DNA of 40,341 nt from an uncultured Lachnospiraceae bacterium (GTDB taxonomy: Bacteria; Bacillota; Clostridia; Lachnospirales; Lachnospiraceae): positions 1 through 40,341 of the forward strand of contig CAKRWX010000002.1 in the NCBI GenBank assembly GCA_934418055.1, given 5' to 3'. The position numbers were made by a program, and so were the translations under genes. This document shows positions 17,867 through 25,356 of the stretch, piece after piece. How positions within the stretch are numbered: position 1 is the first letter of the stretch; every line of letters begins with the position of its first letter. The notes under the pieces were generated by a model. The model was not told the origin of the DNA, made no database searches, and saw only the letters and a program-made list of their open reading frames with translations.

Positions 17867-18175
17867 TTATCGGGTGCTCTCGTCTGCCCCCATAGAACCG
17901 CCAGCGCTGGTTCCATCCATCAGATCATCCGCGCCGCGCTCCACATCATCCATCAGCCCGTCCAGCACCCCGGTACTTTCTTCCGCCCAGGATCCATCGC
18001 CTTCGTTACCGGAAGTATTTTCTTCCATAGAAGTACTCTCCTGCATGGACGAAGTTCCGGCGGATGGGCTGACCGGCTGTGTGGTATTCATGTTATCACG
18101 GTTCCGGCATCCGGTCATCATCACTGCCGCTAAAAGAAACATAAGGCCAAGCATGCTTATCTTGATTTTCTTCAT
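17867..18175 (-). CDS. Small acidic lipoprotein, unknown function
   Basis: 102 residues. A lipoprotein signal peptide (KKIK, hydrophobic core, MTGC) predicts lipidation at Cys23. The mature part is Ser/Thr/Glu/Gly/Met-rich and disordered-looking, with an acidic patch DGLMDDVERGADDLMDG and no enzymatic motif. An AGGAGAA site precedes the ATG. The 91-bp gap to dapB has neither a clear promoter nor a terminator, so it may be a tail gene of the dapA-dapB transcript; a strong terminator follows it. Function cannot be assigned from sequence. Confidence 0.75.
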   Translation of the reverse strand: MKKIKISMLGLMFLLAAVMMTGCRNRDNMNTTQPVSPSAGTSSMQESTSMEENTSGNEGDGSWAEESTGVLDGLMDDVERGADDLMDGTSAGGSMGADESTR

Positions 18176-18266
18176 ATTCCATTCTCCTTTCTTTTTCTGC
18201 CCTTAGTATGTGTCTTCGGAAAATGAAATATGATGGGATTTTTTTCAAACTTTTAAATCTAAAAAA

Positions 18267-19031
18267 TTAATTACCTGCCTCGATCACGTCTGCCATGTTG
18301 TAAAGACCTGCTGGTCTGCCAGCCAGGAATTTTGCTGCCTCCAGAGCGCCTTTTCCGAAAATGGCTCTGGAATAAGCGGTATGACTGATGGTCACTACCT
18401 CGTCCTGTCCAGCGAAAATCACGTCATGCTCTCCCACGATGGAACCACCGCGGACTGCGGAAATTCCGATCTCCTTCGGATCTCTCTTCTCATGGCGGGT
18501 GCTGCGGTCATAAGTATAATGATAGCGGTCTTCCATGGCCTCGTTGATGGAATCTGCCAGAGCCAGGGCTGTTCCGCTTGGAGCGTCCAGTTTCCGGTTG
18601 TGATGTTTCTCAACGATCTCGATGTCAAAGCCAGCATCTGCTAAGGTTCTTGCTGCATCCTTTACCAGCTTCATTAACAGGTTAATGCCTAAGGACATAT
18701 TGGCAGAACGGAGAACTGCCACTTCTTTGGCACTCTCAGACACTTTTGCCACCTGCGCGTCAGACAGACCCGTGGAACATAACACCACCGGAACTTTCTT
18801 CTCTGCACAGTAGTCTAACAGATGATCCACTGCTGGAGCTGCGGTAAAATCGATGATCACATCCACATCTACATTGCACTCTTCCAGGGACTGGAATACC
18901 GGATATCCAAGAGAATCATCCTGAGTTCTGTCCACACCTGCTACGATCTTTAAATCTTCTCTGTCTGCTGCCAGGCCAGTGATCACACGTCCCATAGCGC
19001 CGCAGCATCCATGCATTAATACTCTTACCAT
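18267..19031 (-). CDS. dapB: 4-hydroxy-tetrahydrodipicolinate reductase
   Basis: Second enzyme of the lysine/meso-diaminopimelate branch; it reduces the DapA product with NAD(P)H. 254 residues. Seen: an N-terminal nucleotide-binding motif GCCGAMGR, the family signature with catalytic His and Lys in EKHHNRKLDAPSGTA, and the C-terminal oligomerisation region. GGAGG precedes the ATG by 6 bases. It follows dapA by 72 bases, and that gap holds a small hairpin (CCGTCAT/ATGACGG). It is under the lysine riboswitch upstream of dapA. The product feeds both lysine and the peptidoglycan crosslink used by the nearby wall genes. Confidence 0.96.
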   Translation of the reverse strand: MVRVLMHGCCGAMGRVITGLAADREDLKIVAGVDRTQDDSLGYPVFQSLEECNVDVDVIIDFTAAPAVDHLLDYCAEKKVPVVLCSTGLSDAQVAKVSESAKEVAVLRSANMSLGINLLMKLVKDAARTLADAGFDIEIVEKHHNRKLDAPSGTALALADSINEAMEDRYHYTYDRSTRHEKRDPKEIGISAVRGGSIVGEHDVIFAGQDEVVTISHTAYSRAIFGKGALEAAKFLAGRPAGLYNMADVIEAGN

Positions 19032-19066
19032 GTTCTTCCTCCGTTGTCTTACTTAAAAAGTCTTTT

Positions 19067-19093
19067 CCGTCATGCCCATTCATAGAATGACGG
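19067..19093 (-). other. Intercistronic hairpin between dapA and dapB
   Basis: CCGTCAT (19067-19073) and ATGACGG (19087-19093) form a 7-bp stem with a 13-nt loop 11 bases after the dapA stop. The minus-strand continuation is AAAAGACTTTTT, which is not a clean T tract, so it may be an mRNA stability or processing element or a weak terminator. Confidence 0.4.
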
Positions 19094-19103
19094 TTCCCCG
19101 GTA

Positions 19104-19988
19104 TTACAGGATCCCGTAAGCTTTCATTGCCTGCTTCAGGACTTCCTTATGAGCATCCTCCATCTCCGTTAATGGCAGTCTTAACGGGCCAACCTCTTTG
19201 CCCATCATGTTCATAGCTGCTTTTACCGGAATCGGGTTTACTTCGCTGAACAATGCGGAGATCAACGGGATCGCGTCTAACTGCATCTGTGCGCTGCCCT
19301 TTACATCTCCATCAAAGAACTTCTGGCAGATCTCGTGGGTCTGTCTTGGTGCTACGTTGGAAAGAACAGAGATTACGCCCTTGCCGCCCATGGACAGTAA
19401 CGGAACGATCTGGTCGTCATTACCGGAATATACATCGATGCAGCCATCTGCCATGCTCATCATGGTAGCGATGGAGGAGAAGTTACCGCTTGCTTCCTTC
19501 ACGCCTACGATATTCGGAACGTTCTTGCACAGGCTTACGATGGTCTCTGGTTTCATGGTCACACCAGTTCTTCCAGGAATGTGATACAGCAAAGCCGGGA
19601 TCTTGATGGACTCAGCGATGGTAGTGAAATGAGCAATCAGACCATTCTGAGTTGCCTTGTTATAATATGGAGTTACTAACAGAACGCCATCTGCTCCAAC
19701 TTCTTCTGCTTTCTGAGACATATAAACTGCCTCGCGTGTACAATTAGAACCAGTACCTGCAACGACCGGGATTCTTCCCTTTACAACCTCACAGCCGTAC
19801 TTGATTACGCTTAAATGCTCCTCATGGGACATGGTAGATGCTTCACCGGTAGTTCCGCAAATAACAATCGCATCGGTACCACCTGCAATCTGCTCCTCTA
19901 AGATCTCTTCCAGCTTGTCATAGTTGACATCTCCATTCTCTTTAAATGGTGTAACTAATGCAACTCCTGCTCCTTCAAAAATAGACAT
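19104..19988 (-). CDS. dapA: 4-hydroxy-tetrahydrodipicolinate synthase
   Basis: Class I aldolase-type TIM barrel that condenses pyruvate with aspartate semialdehyde. 294 residues from the ATG at 19988, which has AAGGAGG about 7 bases upstream; a longer reading frame back to 20036 is unlikely. Motifs: CGTTGEAST, the proton-relay Tyr in TPYYNK, HIPGRTGV, and the Schiff-base Lys in VGVKEASG. It is the first gene after the lysine riboswitch and its terminator, so expression should fall when lysine is plentiful. Confidence 0.96.
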   Translation of the reverse strand: MSIFEGAGVALVTPFKENGDVNYDKLEEILEEQIAGGTDAIVICGTTGEASTMSHEEHLSVIKYGCEVVKGRIPVVAGTGSNCTREAVYMSQKAEEVGADGVLLVTPYYNKATQNGLIAHFTTIAESIKIPALLYHIPGRTGVTMKPETIVSLCKNVPNIVGVKEASGNFSSIATMMSMADGCIDVYSGNDDQIVPLLSMGGKGVISVLSNVAPRQTHEICQKFFDGDVKGSAQMQLDAIPLISALFSEVNPIPVKAAMNMMGKEVGPLRLPLTEMEDAHKEVLKQAMKAYGIL

Positions 19989-20069
19989 GTTTGTTTCCTC
20001 CTTAAAAAATATATTCGCATAATTCTCCTGTTTCATCAGATCTTCTTAGCGAACGAGTGAAACCCGCGT

Positions 20070-20100
20070 AAAAAAAGAACTGACGCGGAGGTCAGTTCTT
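20070..20100 (-). terminator. Riboswitch expression-platform terminator
   Basis: AAGAACTGAC (20100-20091 on the minus strand) pairs perfectly with GTCAGTTCTT (20084-20075) around a 6-nt loop and is followed by a T run. It stands between the lysine aptamer and dapA and is the off-state structure of the switch. Confidence 0.88.
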
Positions 20101-20124
20101 AAAGTCTTGATGATTTCATCTCTT

Positions 20125-20292
20125 TAAGTAGCTCCCCATCCGCAAGGATGACAGTCATACGGTTCTTAGCCCTATGCCCAGATTCGTACTGTCAGGTGAT
20201 ACTCCTCTTCGGCGCTCCTCCCTTTCACAAGCCTTCATCTGCACCTGCTGCATCCGGCCTGTTACTCATAATTCACGCAACCTCTACTTTTC
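20125..20292 (-). ncRNA. Lysine riboswitch (L-box) controlling dapA-dapB
   Basis: The aptamer is recognised by its conserved blocks in order on the minus strand: GTAGAGGTTGCG, AGTAAC, GTGAAAGG, CGCCGAAG, GAATCTGGGCATA, ACTGTCAT and GGGGAGCTAC. The first and last blocks form the closing P1 stem, AGTAG with CTACT. Binding of lysine stabilises the aptamer and permits the downstream terminator (20070-20100); the AAGACTTTAAG region between them can take part in the alternative antiterminator. Its 5' end begins within a few bases of the predicted transcription start. Confidence 0.93.
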
Positions 20293-20302
20293 CTACAAAA
20301 TC

Positions 20303-20331
20303 ATACTAGCATTGTTCTCTGTTTTTGTCAA
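20303..20331 (-). promoter_or_regulatory. Promoter of the dapAB riboswitch transcript, inside the end of the CobO-like gene
   Basis: Minus strand TTGACA (20331-20326), 17-bp spacer, TAGTAT (20308-20303). The -35 lies in the last codons of the CobO-like gene and the -10 overlaps its TAG stop at 20308-20306. The predicted start near 20296 is just ahead of the aptamer. Confidence 0.85.
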
Positions 20332-20818
20332 CTTGAATATATTCAATCCTGGAAATCTCATCCACATAGGGTTTCAGCTTTTCCGGGAACACCTTACCTG
20401 TCAGAACCAGGTTCAAATCTTCCTCCTTGGACTCCAGCAGCTTTTCCACGTCCTCCAGAGTAATGATATTCTGGTCAATGATTCCAAGAACTTCATCCAG
20501 AATCAAGACATCGCACTCTCCAGTGGCCGCTACCTTTCTTGCAAAATTAAAACCGTTGCGGATATTGATCAACTCTTCTGCTTTTTCCTCTTCCGACAAT
20601 TCTTCGAAAAATGAATTGGATTTTTCAAATCGGAACACTTTAAAATCAGGCTCCAGTCGTTCCAGGACTTCCTGTTCGTCTTTCGGGGAGCAGCCTTTTA
20701 AAAACTGGATCATAATGACACGTTTGTGATCCACCAAGGCATTCAGTCCTTTTCCAAGCGCCAATGACGTCTTTCCAAGACCTTCTCCGCAAATGACTTC
20801 TACGTTTCCACGTTTCAT
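20306..20818 (-). CDS. Divergent CobO/BtuR-like P-loop ATPase
   Basis: 170 residues related to ATP:cob(I)alamin adenosyltransferases of the CobO type. The Walker A has the CobO-like G-x-x-x-G-K-T spacing (GEGLGKTS, residues 11-18; canonical GxGKGKT), then VIMIQFLKG resembling the CobO VxxxRFLK strand, and a Walker B-like VLILDEVLGI. It lacks the C-terminal HPxxxGxxAxxGIEY motif that the second homologue at 38166-38714 has, ending instead in EISRIEYIQVDK. Corrinoid adenosylation is therefore a family-level guess; a related nucleotide-handling role is equally possible. It has its own promoter and a GAGGTG ribosome binding site. No cobalamin genes are nearby. Confidence 0.75.
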   Translation of the reverse strand: MKRGNVEVICGEGLGKTSLALGKGLNALVDHKRVIMIQFLKGCSPKDEQEVLERLEPDFKVFRFEKSNSFFEELSEEEKAEELINIRNGFNFARKVAATGECDVLILDEVLGIIDQNIITLEDVEKLLESKEEDLNLVLTGKVFPEKLKPYVDEISRIEYIQVDKNREQC

Positions 20819-20860
20819 TCTTTTGCACCTCGTTTAATGAGACCCCTTTATTGCCCGCAT

Positions 20861-20889
20861 ATCTTAACACAATTTTTTATTTTTTGCAA
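20861..20889 (-). promoter_or_regulatory. Predicted promoter of the CobO-like gene
   Basis: Minus strand TTGCAA (20889-20884), 17-bp A/T-rich spacer, TAAGAT (20866-20861), about 43 bases before the ATG. Confidence 0.65.
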
Positions 20890-20919
20890 GTTTTCTTAAT
20901 TTATTCTTAATTTTTGAAG

Positions 20920-21558
20920 TCATCCTAAGGTCTGATCCACACATTCCAGCTTGCTGACAGACACTTCATAAGCCACCCGCTTCTCACACTCTGACTCGCT
21001 GATCTTCTTGGTATATTCCCGGCTCTGGACTCTTCCCCAGATGCAGACTCTGGTTCCCACCTGGAAATTAGAAGCGTATCTGGCGTTTCTGCCCCAGGCA
21101 ATACACGGTATGTAATCGGATTTGCCATACGGCCGGTTCACCGCCAGCAGAATATCCGCAATTTCCCTTCCAAGAGGAGTTTTCCGGTAGATTGGCGTCT
21201 TACAGATATAACCATCCAGGAAAATCTGATTGGTCTTGGTATAATCTGTAAATTCTTCCATAAAATGAATCTCCCGGACAAATACAGAAAGCACCAGACG
21301 GTTTTTAGAGCCTTCATGCCGGTTGTAGGAACGGAACTGGCCGATGGCCTCCACCGTACAGCCCAAATAATTTCCAGTGACATCTACCAGGCGCTCAGAG
21401 ATCATCAACGGGATCACATCCGCCTGGTCGCTTAAACGGTTGACCTCCAGATCCACTAAATAAAAGCCCTCGCCAAATACCTCATGGCTGAATGTAAAAT
21501 CTGAAACGATCTTTCCAATGACACTTACCTTGTTGTTTTCAATAGTTTTTTCTGACAT
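20920..21558 (-). CDS. Single-stranded DNA-binding-like protein with two OB folds
   Basis: 212 residues that read as two tandem SSB-type OB-fold domains: residues about 8-108 (NKVSVIGKIVSDFTFSHEVF ... GQFRSYNR) and about 110-208 (NQIFLDGYICKTPIYRKTPLG ... WGRVQSREY). The second copy has the classic SSB strand pattern (GxIxKxPxxRxTPxG, IPCIAWGRNARYA, GxRVxIxGRVQSREY). There is no acidic C-terminal tip like that by which housekeeping SSB recruits repair proteins, so it is probably not the main replication SSB. The ATG is well supported by GAGGAG. Target and function are unknown. Confidence 0.75.
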   Translation of the reverse strand: MSEKTIENNKVSVIGKIVSDFTFSHEVFGEGFYLVDLEVNRLSDQADVIPLMISERLVDVTGNYLGCTVEAIGQFRSYNRHEGSKNRLVLSVFVREIHFMEEFTDYTKTNQIFLDGYICKTPIYRKTPLGREIADILLAVNRPYGKSDYIPCIAWGRNARYASNFQVGTRVCIWGRVQSREYTKKISESECEKRVAYEVSVSKLECVDQTLG

Positions 21559-21880
21559 AGTATTTCTCCTCTTCCATTCTTTTTTGTTAGCTTATTGCTA
21601 GTATAAAATGTATGAAAGGCAAACTTTGGACATGTCAAAAAACGTTCGCAAAATTATGACAGGATTCTTATTCAATTGTTGAGGGGATGAATTGTAATAT
21701 GTCTAATCTGGGAATTCTTTGACGAATGTCTGAAGCTAGAAATTCCTGAATTCAGAAGATAATTACGAGTATTAGTATAGCATACGCAGTCGCTTCTGAG
21801 AAGCCCTATTTTGTACTTTTTTCCACCCGGAACCATTTTCCCACCCATTCATATGTTATAGTAACTTCTGTCATGGAGGT
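21559..21880. other. Intergenic region between divergent genes
   Basis: 322 bp. On the minus strand a good -10 (TATACT, 21605-21600) with a poor -35 could serve the OB-fold gene. On the plus strand an extended -10 lies close to the ABC gene. The middle (about 21640-21800) is AT-rich with a loose GGAATT/AATTCC repeat but no structure I can name; no riboswitch core was recognised. Confidence 0.4.
21854..21862 (+). promoter_or_regulatory. Possible extended -10 promoter of the ABC pair
   Basis: TGTTATAGT fits the extended -10 form TGnTATAAT. No good -35 is present at 17 bp. The start would fall only 15-20 bases before the initiation codon, giving a very short leader. Confidence 0.45.
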
Positions 21881-21886
21881 ATGTTT

Positions 21887-22654
21887 GTGACCCCAAAGCT
21901 TCAGGTCAGGAATTTAAGCTATTCCTACCATTCACATAGTGGGGAGACCAAGGCTCTCTCCGATATTTCCTTTGACGTGGCAGACGGGGAATTTCTCGCA
22001 GTGGTTGGCCCTTCCGGCTGCGGCAAATCCACCTTGCTGTCCCTTTTATGCGGGCTCTTAACACCAGAAGAAGGCTCCATCGCCATTGACGGCATCGACC
22101 GGAAGGACTCTCCCGCCGTCATCGGCTATATGCTGCAGAAAGATCATCTCTTCGAGTGGCGCTCCATTCTCTCCAACACGGCCTTAGGGCTGGAGATCCG
22201 GGGAAATGTTTCGTACGGCGATAAAAAAAGCCTGCTTTCTATGTTAAAGACTTACGGTTTAGAGCAGTTTTCCGCCTCCCGGCCTTCTGAACTTTCCGGC
22301 GGTATGCGCCAGCGTGCCGCCCTAATCCGCACCATGGCCCTCAAACCGGATATCCTGCTGCTTGACGAACCATTTTCCGCCCTGGATTACCAGACCCGCC
22401 TGGAGGTCTGCGATGACATCAGCTCCATCATCCGGACCCGTGGAAAAACCGCCATTTTAGTGACTCACGACTTATCCGAAGCCATCTCCGTGGCGGACCG
22501 GATCCTGATTCTGGGAAGCCGTCCCGGCCATGTGGCTGGAATCATGGAGATCCGGTTTGATACCCAGTACGACCGTCCATTGTCCCGGCGCAATGCACCG
22601 GATTTTTCTGTTTATTTTAATCAGTTGTGGAAGGAGATCAAAGAACATGAATGA
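21887..22654 (+). CDS. ABC transporter ATPase, nitrate/taurine/sulfonate type
   Basis: Cytoplasmic ATPase subunit of an importer of the SsuB/TauB/NrtD group, 255 residues from GTG. Walker A GPSGCGKST, Q-loop near YMLQKDHLFEW, signature LSGGMRQRAAL, Walker B DILLLDEPFSALD, then the H-loop in LVTHDLSEA. An ATG two codons upstream (21881) is in frame, but GGAGGT directly abuts it. From the GTG the spacing is 6 bases, so GTG is preferred. It overlaps the permease start by 8 bases. The substrate cannot be read from the ATPase; members carry sulfonates, nitrate, riboflavin or thiamine precursors. Confidence 0.9.
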   Translation: MTPKLQVRNLSYSYHSHSGETKALSDISFDVADGEFLAVVGPSGCGKSTLLSLLCGLLTPEEGSIAIDGIDRKDSPAVIGYMLQKDHLFEWRSILSNTALGLEIRGNVSYGDKKSLLSMLKTYGLEQFSASRPSELSGGMRQRAALIRTMALKPDILLLDEPFSALDYQTRLEVCDDISSIIRTRGKTAILVTHDLSEAISVADRILILGSRPGHVAGIMEIRFDTQYDRPLSRRNAPDFSVYFNQLWKEIKEHE

Positions 22655-23444
22655 ATCCCGTCCCTCCAAAGCCCAGGAAGCATTCTTAAAAGCAGAAAAA
22701 CGCCACCAAATCCTGGTGGGAAGCGCCAGGTTTCTGGTGTTTTTCCTGTTTGCAGGACTCTGGGAGATTTCCGCGGATCTGGGACTGATCGATGCCTTTA
22801 TTTTCAGCAGTCCCTCCAGAATCTTCCTCTGCTTTTACACCATGGCCATGGACAAAAGTATTTTTCTCCATATTGGGATTACGTTATATGAGACCCTGAT
22901 CAGCTTTCTTCTGACCGTTTTCGTCTCCGTCACCCTGGCGGTACTTCTGTGGTCTAACCGCACTGCCTCTCAGATCGCGGAGCCTTATCTGGTCATGTTA
23001 AACAGCCTGCCCAAATCCGCCCTGGCACCTCTGCTGATCGTCTGGCTGGGCAGCCATATGCACACCATCATTCTGGCGGCGGTCTCTGTGGCGGTATTCG
23101 GGTCTATTTTGACCTTGTATACAGGATTCACGCAGACTGACCCGGACCTGATCCGGCTGATCCGCTCTCTGGGCGGCTCCAAACGGGATGTTCTCGTCAA
23201 AGTCCTGATCCCGTCCTCCATTCCCCTTCTCATCAGCACCATGAAGGTGAACATCGGTCTGTGTCTGGTGGGCGTGATCATTGGCGAATTTCTGTGCGCC
23301 AAGGCCGGACTTGGATACCTGATCATTTACGCTTCCCAGGTGTTTAAAATGGATCTGCTGGTTATGTCCATTGTGATCCTGTGTCTGCTCTCCACCTGCC
23401 TTTACCAAGGGATCGCATGGATTGAAAAAAGGCTGCCCTTTTAG
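22647..23444 (+). CDS. ABC transporter permease, nitrate/taurine/sulfonate type
   Basis: Membrane subunit partnering the preceding ATPase, 265 residues with about six hydrophobic segments. It begins LVGSARFLVFFLFAGLWEISADLGLIDAFIFSSPSRI, a common opening of SsuC/TauC-like permeases. The EAA coupling loop is near RLIRSLGGSKRDVLVKVLIP. The start at 22647 is chosen because AAGGAG lies 10 bases upstream and the preceding gene ends 8 bases inside it; a longer frame from 22530 would run through the ATPase. The stop codon sits in the loop of the bidirectional terminator. No substrate-binding protein gene follows or precedes. Confidence 0.9.
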   Translation: MNESRPSKAQEAFLKAEKRHQILVGSARFLVFFLFAGLWEISADLGLIDAFIFSSPSRIFLCFYTMAMDKSIFLHIGITLYETLISFLLTVFVSVTLAVLLWSNRTASQIAEPYLVMLNSLPKSALAPLLIVWLGSHMHTIILAAVSVAVFGSILTLYTGFTQTDPDLIRLIRSLGGSKRDVLVKVLIPSSIPLLISTMKVNIGLCLVGVIIGEFLCAKAGLGYLIIYASQVFKMDLLVMSIVILCLLSTCLYQGIAWIEKRLPF

Positions 23445-23460
23445 CTAGGGCAGCCCTTTT
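23425..23460. terminator. Bidirectional terminator between the ABC permease and rfbD
   Basis: GGCTGCCC (23431-23438) and GGGCAGCC (23448-23455) form a perfect 8-bp stem around a 9-nt loop. It is followed by CTTTT on the plus strand and by TTTTTT on the minus strand, so it can end both the permease and the convergent rfb transcripts. It overlaps the last codons of the permease. Confidence 0.9.
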
Positions 23461-23480
23461 CGCACAAATCTTTATCCTTT

Positions 23481-24320
23481 TTACTGAATTTCTTTTAAAT
23501 ATCTTCCCAGTGCATCCTGCCAGGAAGGAAGACGCTCAAATCCCATCTCATCTAACTTGGACTTATCCATCCGGCTGTTCATCGGACGCTTCGCCTTGGC
23601 CGGATACTGGTCGCTGGTCACTGGGCTGACGGTTACGTTCATGCCCGCCTGTTTAAAGATCTCGCAGGCAAACTCATACCAGCTGCACAGTCCCTCGTTG
23701 GTTGCGTGATAACGGCCGTATTTGTCCGTCTCGATCATATCCACCAGCAGACGCGCCAGATCATAGGTATAGGTCGGAGAACCGATCTGGTCTGCCACAA
23801 CCGTCAGATGATCTCTGGTCTTGCCCAGATTTAACATGGTCTTGATGAAATTCTTGCCGTTAACACCAAATACCCACGCAATACGGACAATGAAGAACTT
23901 CTCCAGCGCTTCCACTGCCAGCTCGCCCTCGTACTTGGTCTGTCCATAGACATTTAACGGTTCTCTCGCATCGTCCGGCTCCCACGGTCTGGTTCCCTGG
24001 CCGTTGAACACATAGTCGGTGCTGATGTACATCATTTTGCAGTTTAACGCCTTGCAGACTTTGGCAATATTCTCCGTACCGCCTGCGTTGACTCTGCGGC
24101 ACAGATCTACGTTATCCTCTGCCGCATCCACTGCCGTATAAGCCGCACAGTGGATCACTGCGTCCGGCGCTGCCTCTGTGATCACTCTCTCCACAGAAGC
24201 CGCGTCTGTAATATCCATTTCCTGGATATCCACGCCAATGCCCTCATGGCCTCTCTTCGCCAGTTCGTTCATCACGTCGTATCCAAGCTGTCCTTTCACA
24301 CCTGTTACCAGAACTCTCAT
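23481..24320 (-). CDS. rfbD: dTDP-4-dehydrorhamnose reductase
   Basis: Last step of dTDP-L-rhamnose synthesis: NAD(P)H reduction of dTDP-4-keto-L-rhamnose. 279 residues, short-chain dehydrogenase fold: GVKGQLGYDV nucleotide loop, VIHCAAYTAVDAAED, STDYVFNG, and the YGQTK (YxxxK) catalytic pair. The ATG overlaps the rfbB stop (TAATG), so the genes are coupled. Rhamnose made here would go to cell-wall polysaccharide or surface glycans. Confidence 0.94.
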   Translation of the reverse strand: MRVLVTGVKGQLGYDVMNELAKRGHEGIGVDIQEMDITDAASVERVITEAAPDAVIHCAAYTAVDAAEDNVDLCRRVNAGGTENIAKVCKALNCKMMYISTDYVFNGQGTRPWEPDDAREPLNVYGQTKYEGELAVEALEKFFIVRIAWVFGVNGKNFIKTMLNLGKTRDHLTVVADQIGSPTYTYDLARLLVDMIETDKYGRYHATNEGLCSWYEFACEIFKQAGMNVTVSPVTSDQYPAKAKRPMNSRMDKSKLDEMGFERLPSWQDALGRYLKEIQ

Positions 24321-25342
24321 TACAGTCTCTCTCCATACATCTTGTCAAAATAGTTCGCATACTCGCCGGAAATGATGTGCTCCCACCACTCACGGTTGTT
24401 CAGATACCAGTCGATGGTCTGCTCAATTCCGGTATCGAAGGTATATTTCGGTTTCCAGCCAAGCTCAGTCTCTAACTTGGTCGGATCGATGGCATAACGT
24501 CTGTCATGGCCTGGACGGTCGGTGACGAAACGGATCAGGCTCTCTGGCTTATTCAATGCCTTTAAGATGGTCTTCACAACCTCTAAGTTGGTGCGCTCGT
24601 TGTGTCCGCCTACATTGTAAACCTCTCCAACTCTGCCCTTGTGGATGATCAGGTCAATGGCCTCACAGTGGTCAGATACATGCAGCCAGTCTCTGACATT
24701 CTCGCCAGTTCCGTATACTGGAAGCTCCTCGTCTGCCAGGGCACGGCTGATGATCAGAGGAATCAGCTTCTCCGGGAAATGATATGGACCATAGTTGTTG
24801 GAGCATCTGGAAATGGTCACTGGCAGTCCATAAGTTCTGTAGTAAGCCAGTACAAACAGATCTGCACTTGCCTTGGAAGAACTGTATGGGCTGGAAGTAT
24901 GGATCGGGGTCTCCTCAGTGAAGAACAGATCCGGACGGTCTAATGGCAGATCGCCGTATACCTCATCGGTAGATACCTGATGATAACGTTTTACACCATA
25001 TTTTCTTGCAGCGTCCAGAAGGACTCTGGTTCCCATAACGTTGGTCTGTACGAAAATGCCAGGATCCGTGATGGAACGGTCTACGTGGCTCTCTGCAGCG
25101 AAGTTTACCACGATATCAAATTTCTCTTTCTCGAATAAGTCCATGATAAATGGCTCGTCTGCGATGTCGCCTTTTACGAACTTGTAGTTTGGCTTATTCT
25201 CCACTGGTTTTAAGGTCTCTAAGTTGCCTGCGTAGGTTAACAGATCCAGGTTTACGATCTGATAATCTGGGTATTTATTTACCATGTGATGTACGAAGTT
25301 TCCGCCGATAAATCCGGCTCCGCCTGTGACTAAAATCTTCAT
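24320..25342 (-). CDS. rfbB: dTDP-glucose 4,6-dehydratase
   Basis: Second step of the dTDP-rhamnose pathway, converting dTDP-glucose to the 4-keto-6-deoxy sugar with bound NAD+. 340 residues. N-terminal GGAGFIGGNF nucleotide loop, catalytic triad region STDEVYGDL (Thr, Asp, Glu of the dehydratase subclass) and YSSSKAS. The C-terminal RPGHDRRYAID motif is typical of RfbB/RmlB. It lies 14 bases after rfbA and overlaps rfbD. Confidence 0.96.
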   Translation of the reverse strand: MKILVTGGAGFIGGNFVHHMVNKYPDYQIVNLDLLTYAGNLETLKPVENKPNYKFVKGDIADEPFIMDLFEKEKFDIVVNFAAESHVDRSITDPGIFVQTNVMGTRVLLDAARKYGVKRYHQVSTDEVYGDLPLDRPDLFFTEETPIHTSSPYSSSKASADLFVLAYYRTYGLPVTISRCSNNYGPYHFPEKLIPLIISRALADEELPVYGTGENVRDWLHVSDHCEAIDLIIHKGRVGEVYNVGGHNERTNLEVVKTILKALNKPESLIRFVTDRPGHDRRYAIDPTKLETELGWKPKYTFDTGIEQTIDWYLNNREWWEHIISGEYANYFDKMYGERL

Positions 25343-25356
25343 AATTGTTCTCCTGT

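Noticed and set aside
19989..20036. Sixteen-codon N-terminal extension of dapA
   Set aside because: It contains the ribosome binding site of ATG 19988 and has no similarity to DapA.
21640..21800. Possible riboswitch upstream of the ABC pair
   Set aside because: AT-rich with only loose GGAATT/AATTCC symmetry; no TPP, FMN, SAM or T-box core was recognised.
22530..22646. N-terminal extension of the ABC permease
   Set aside because: It would be a second frame of the ATPase gene; the internal ATG at 22647 has AAGGAG and gives a normal SsuC-like start.
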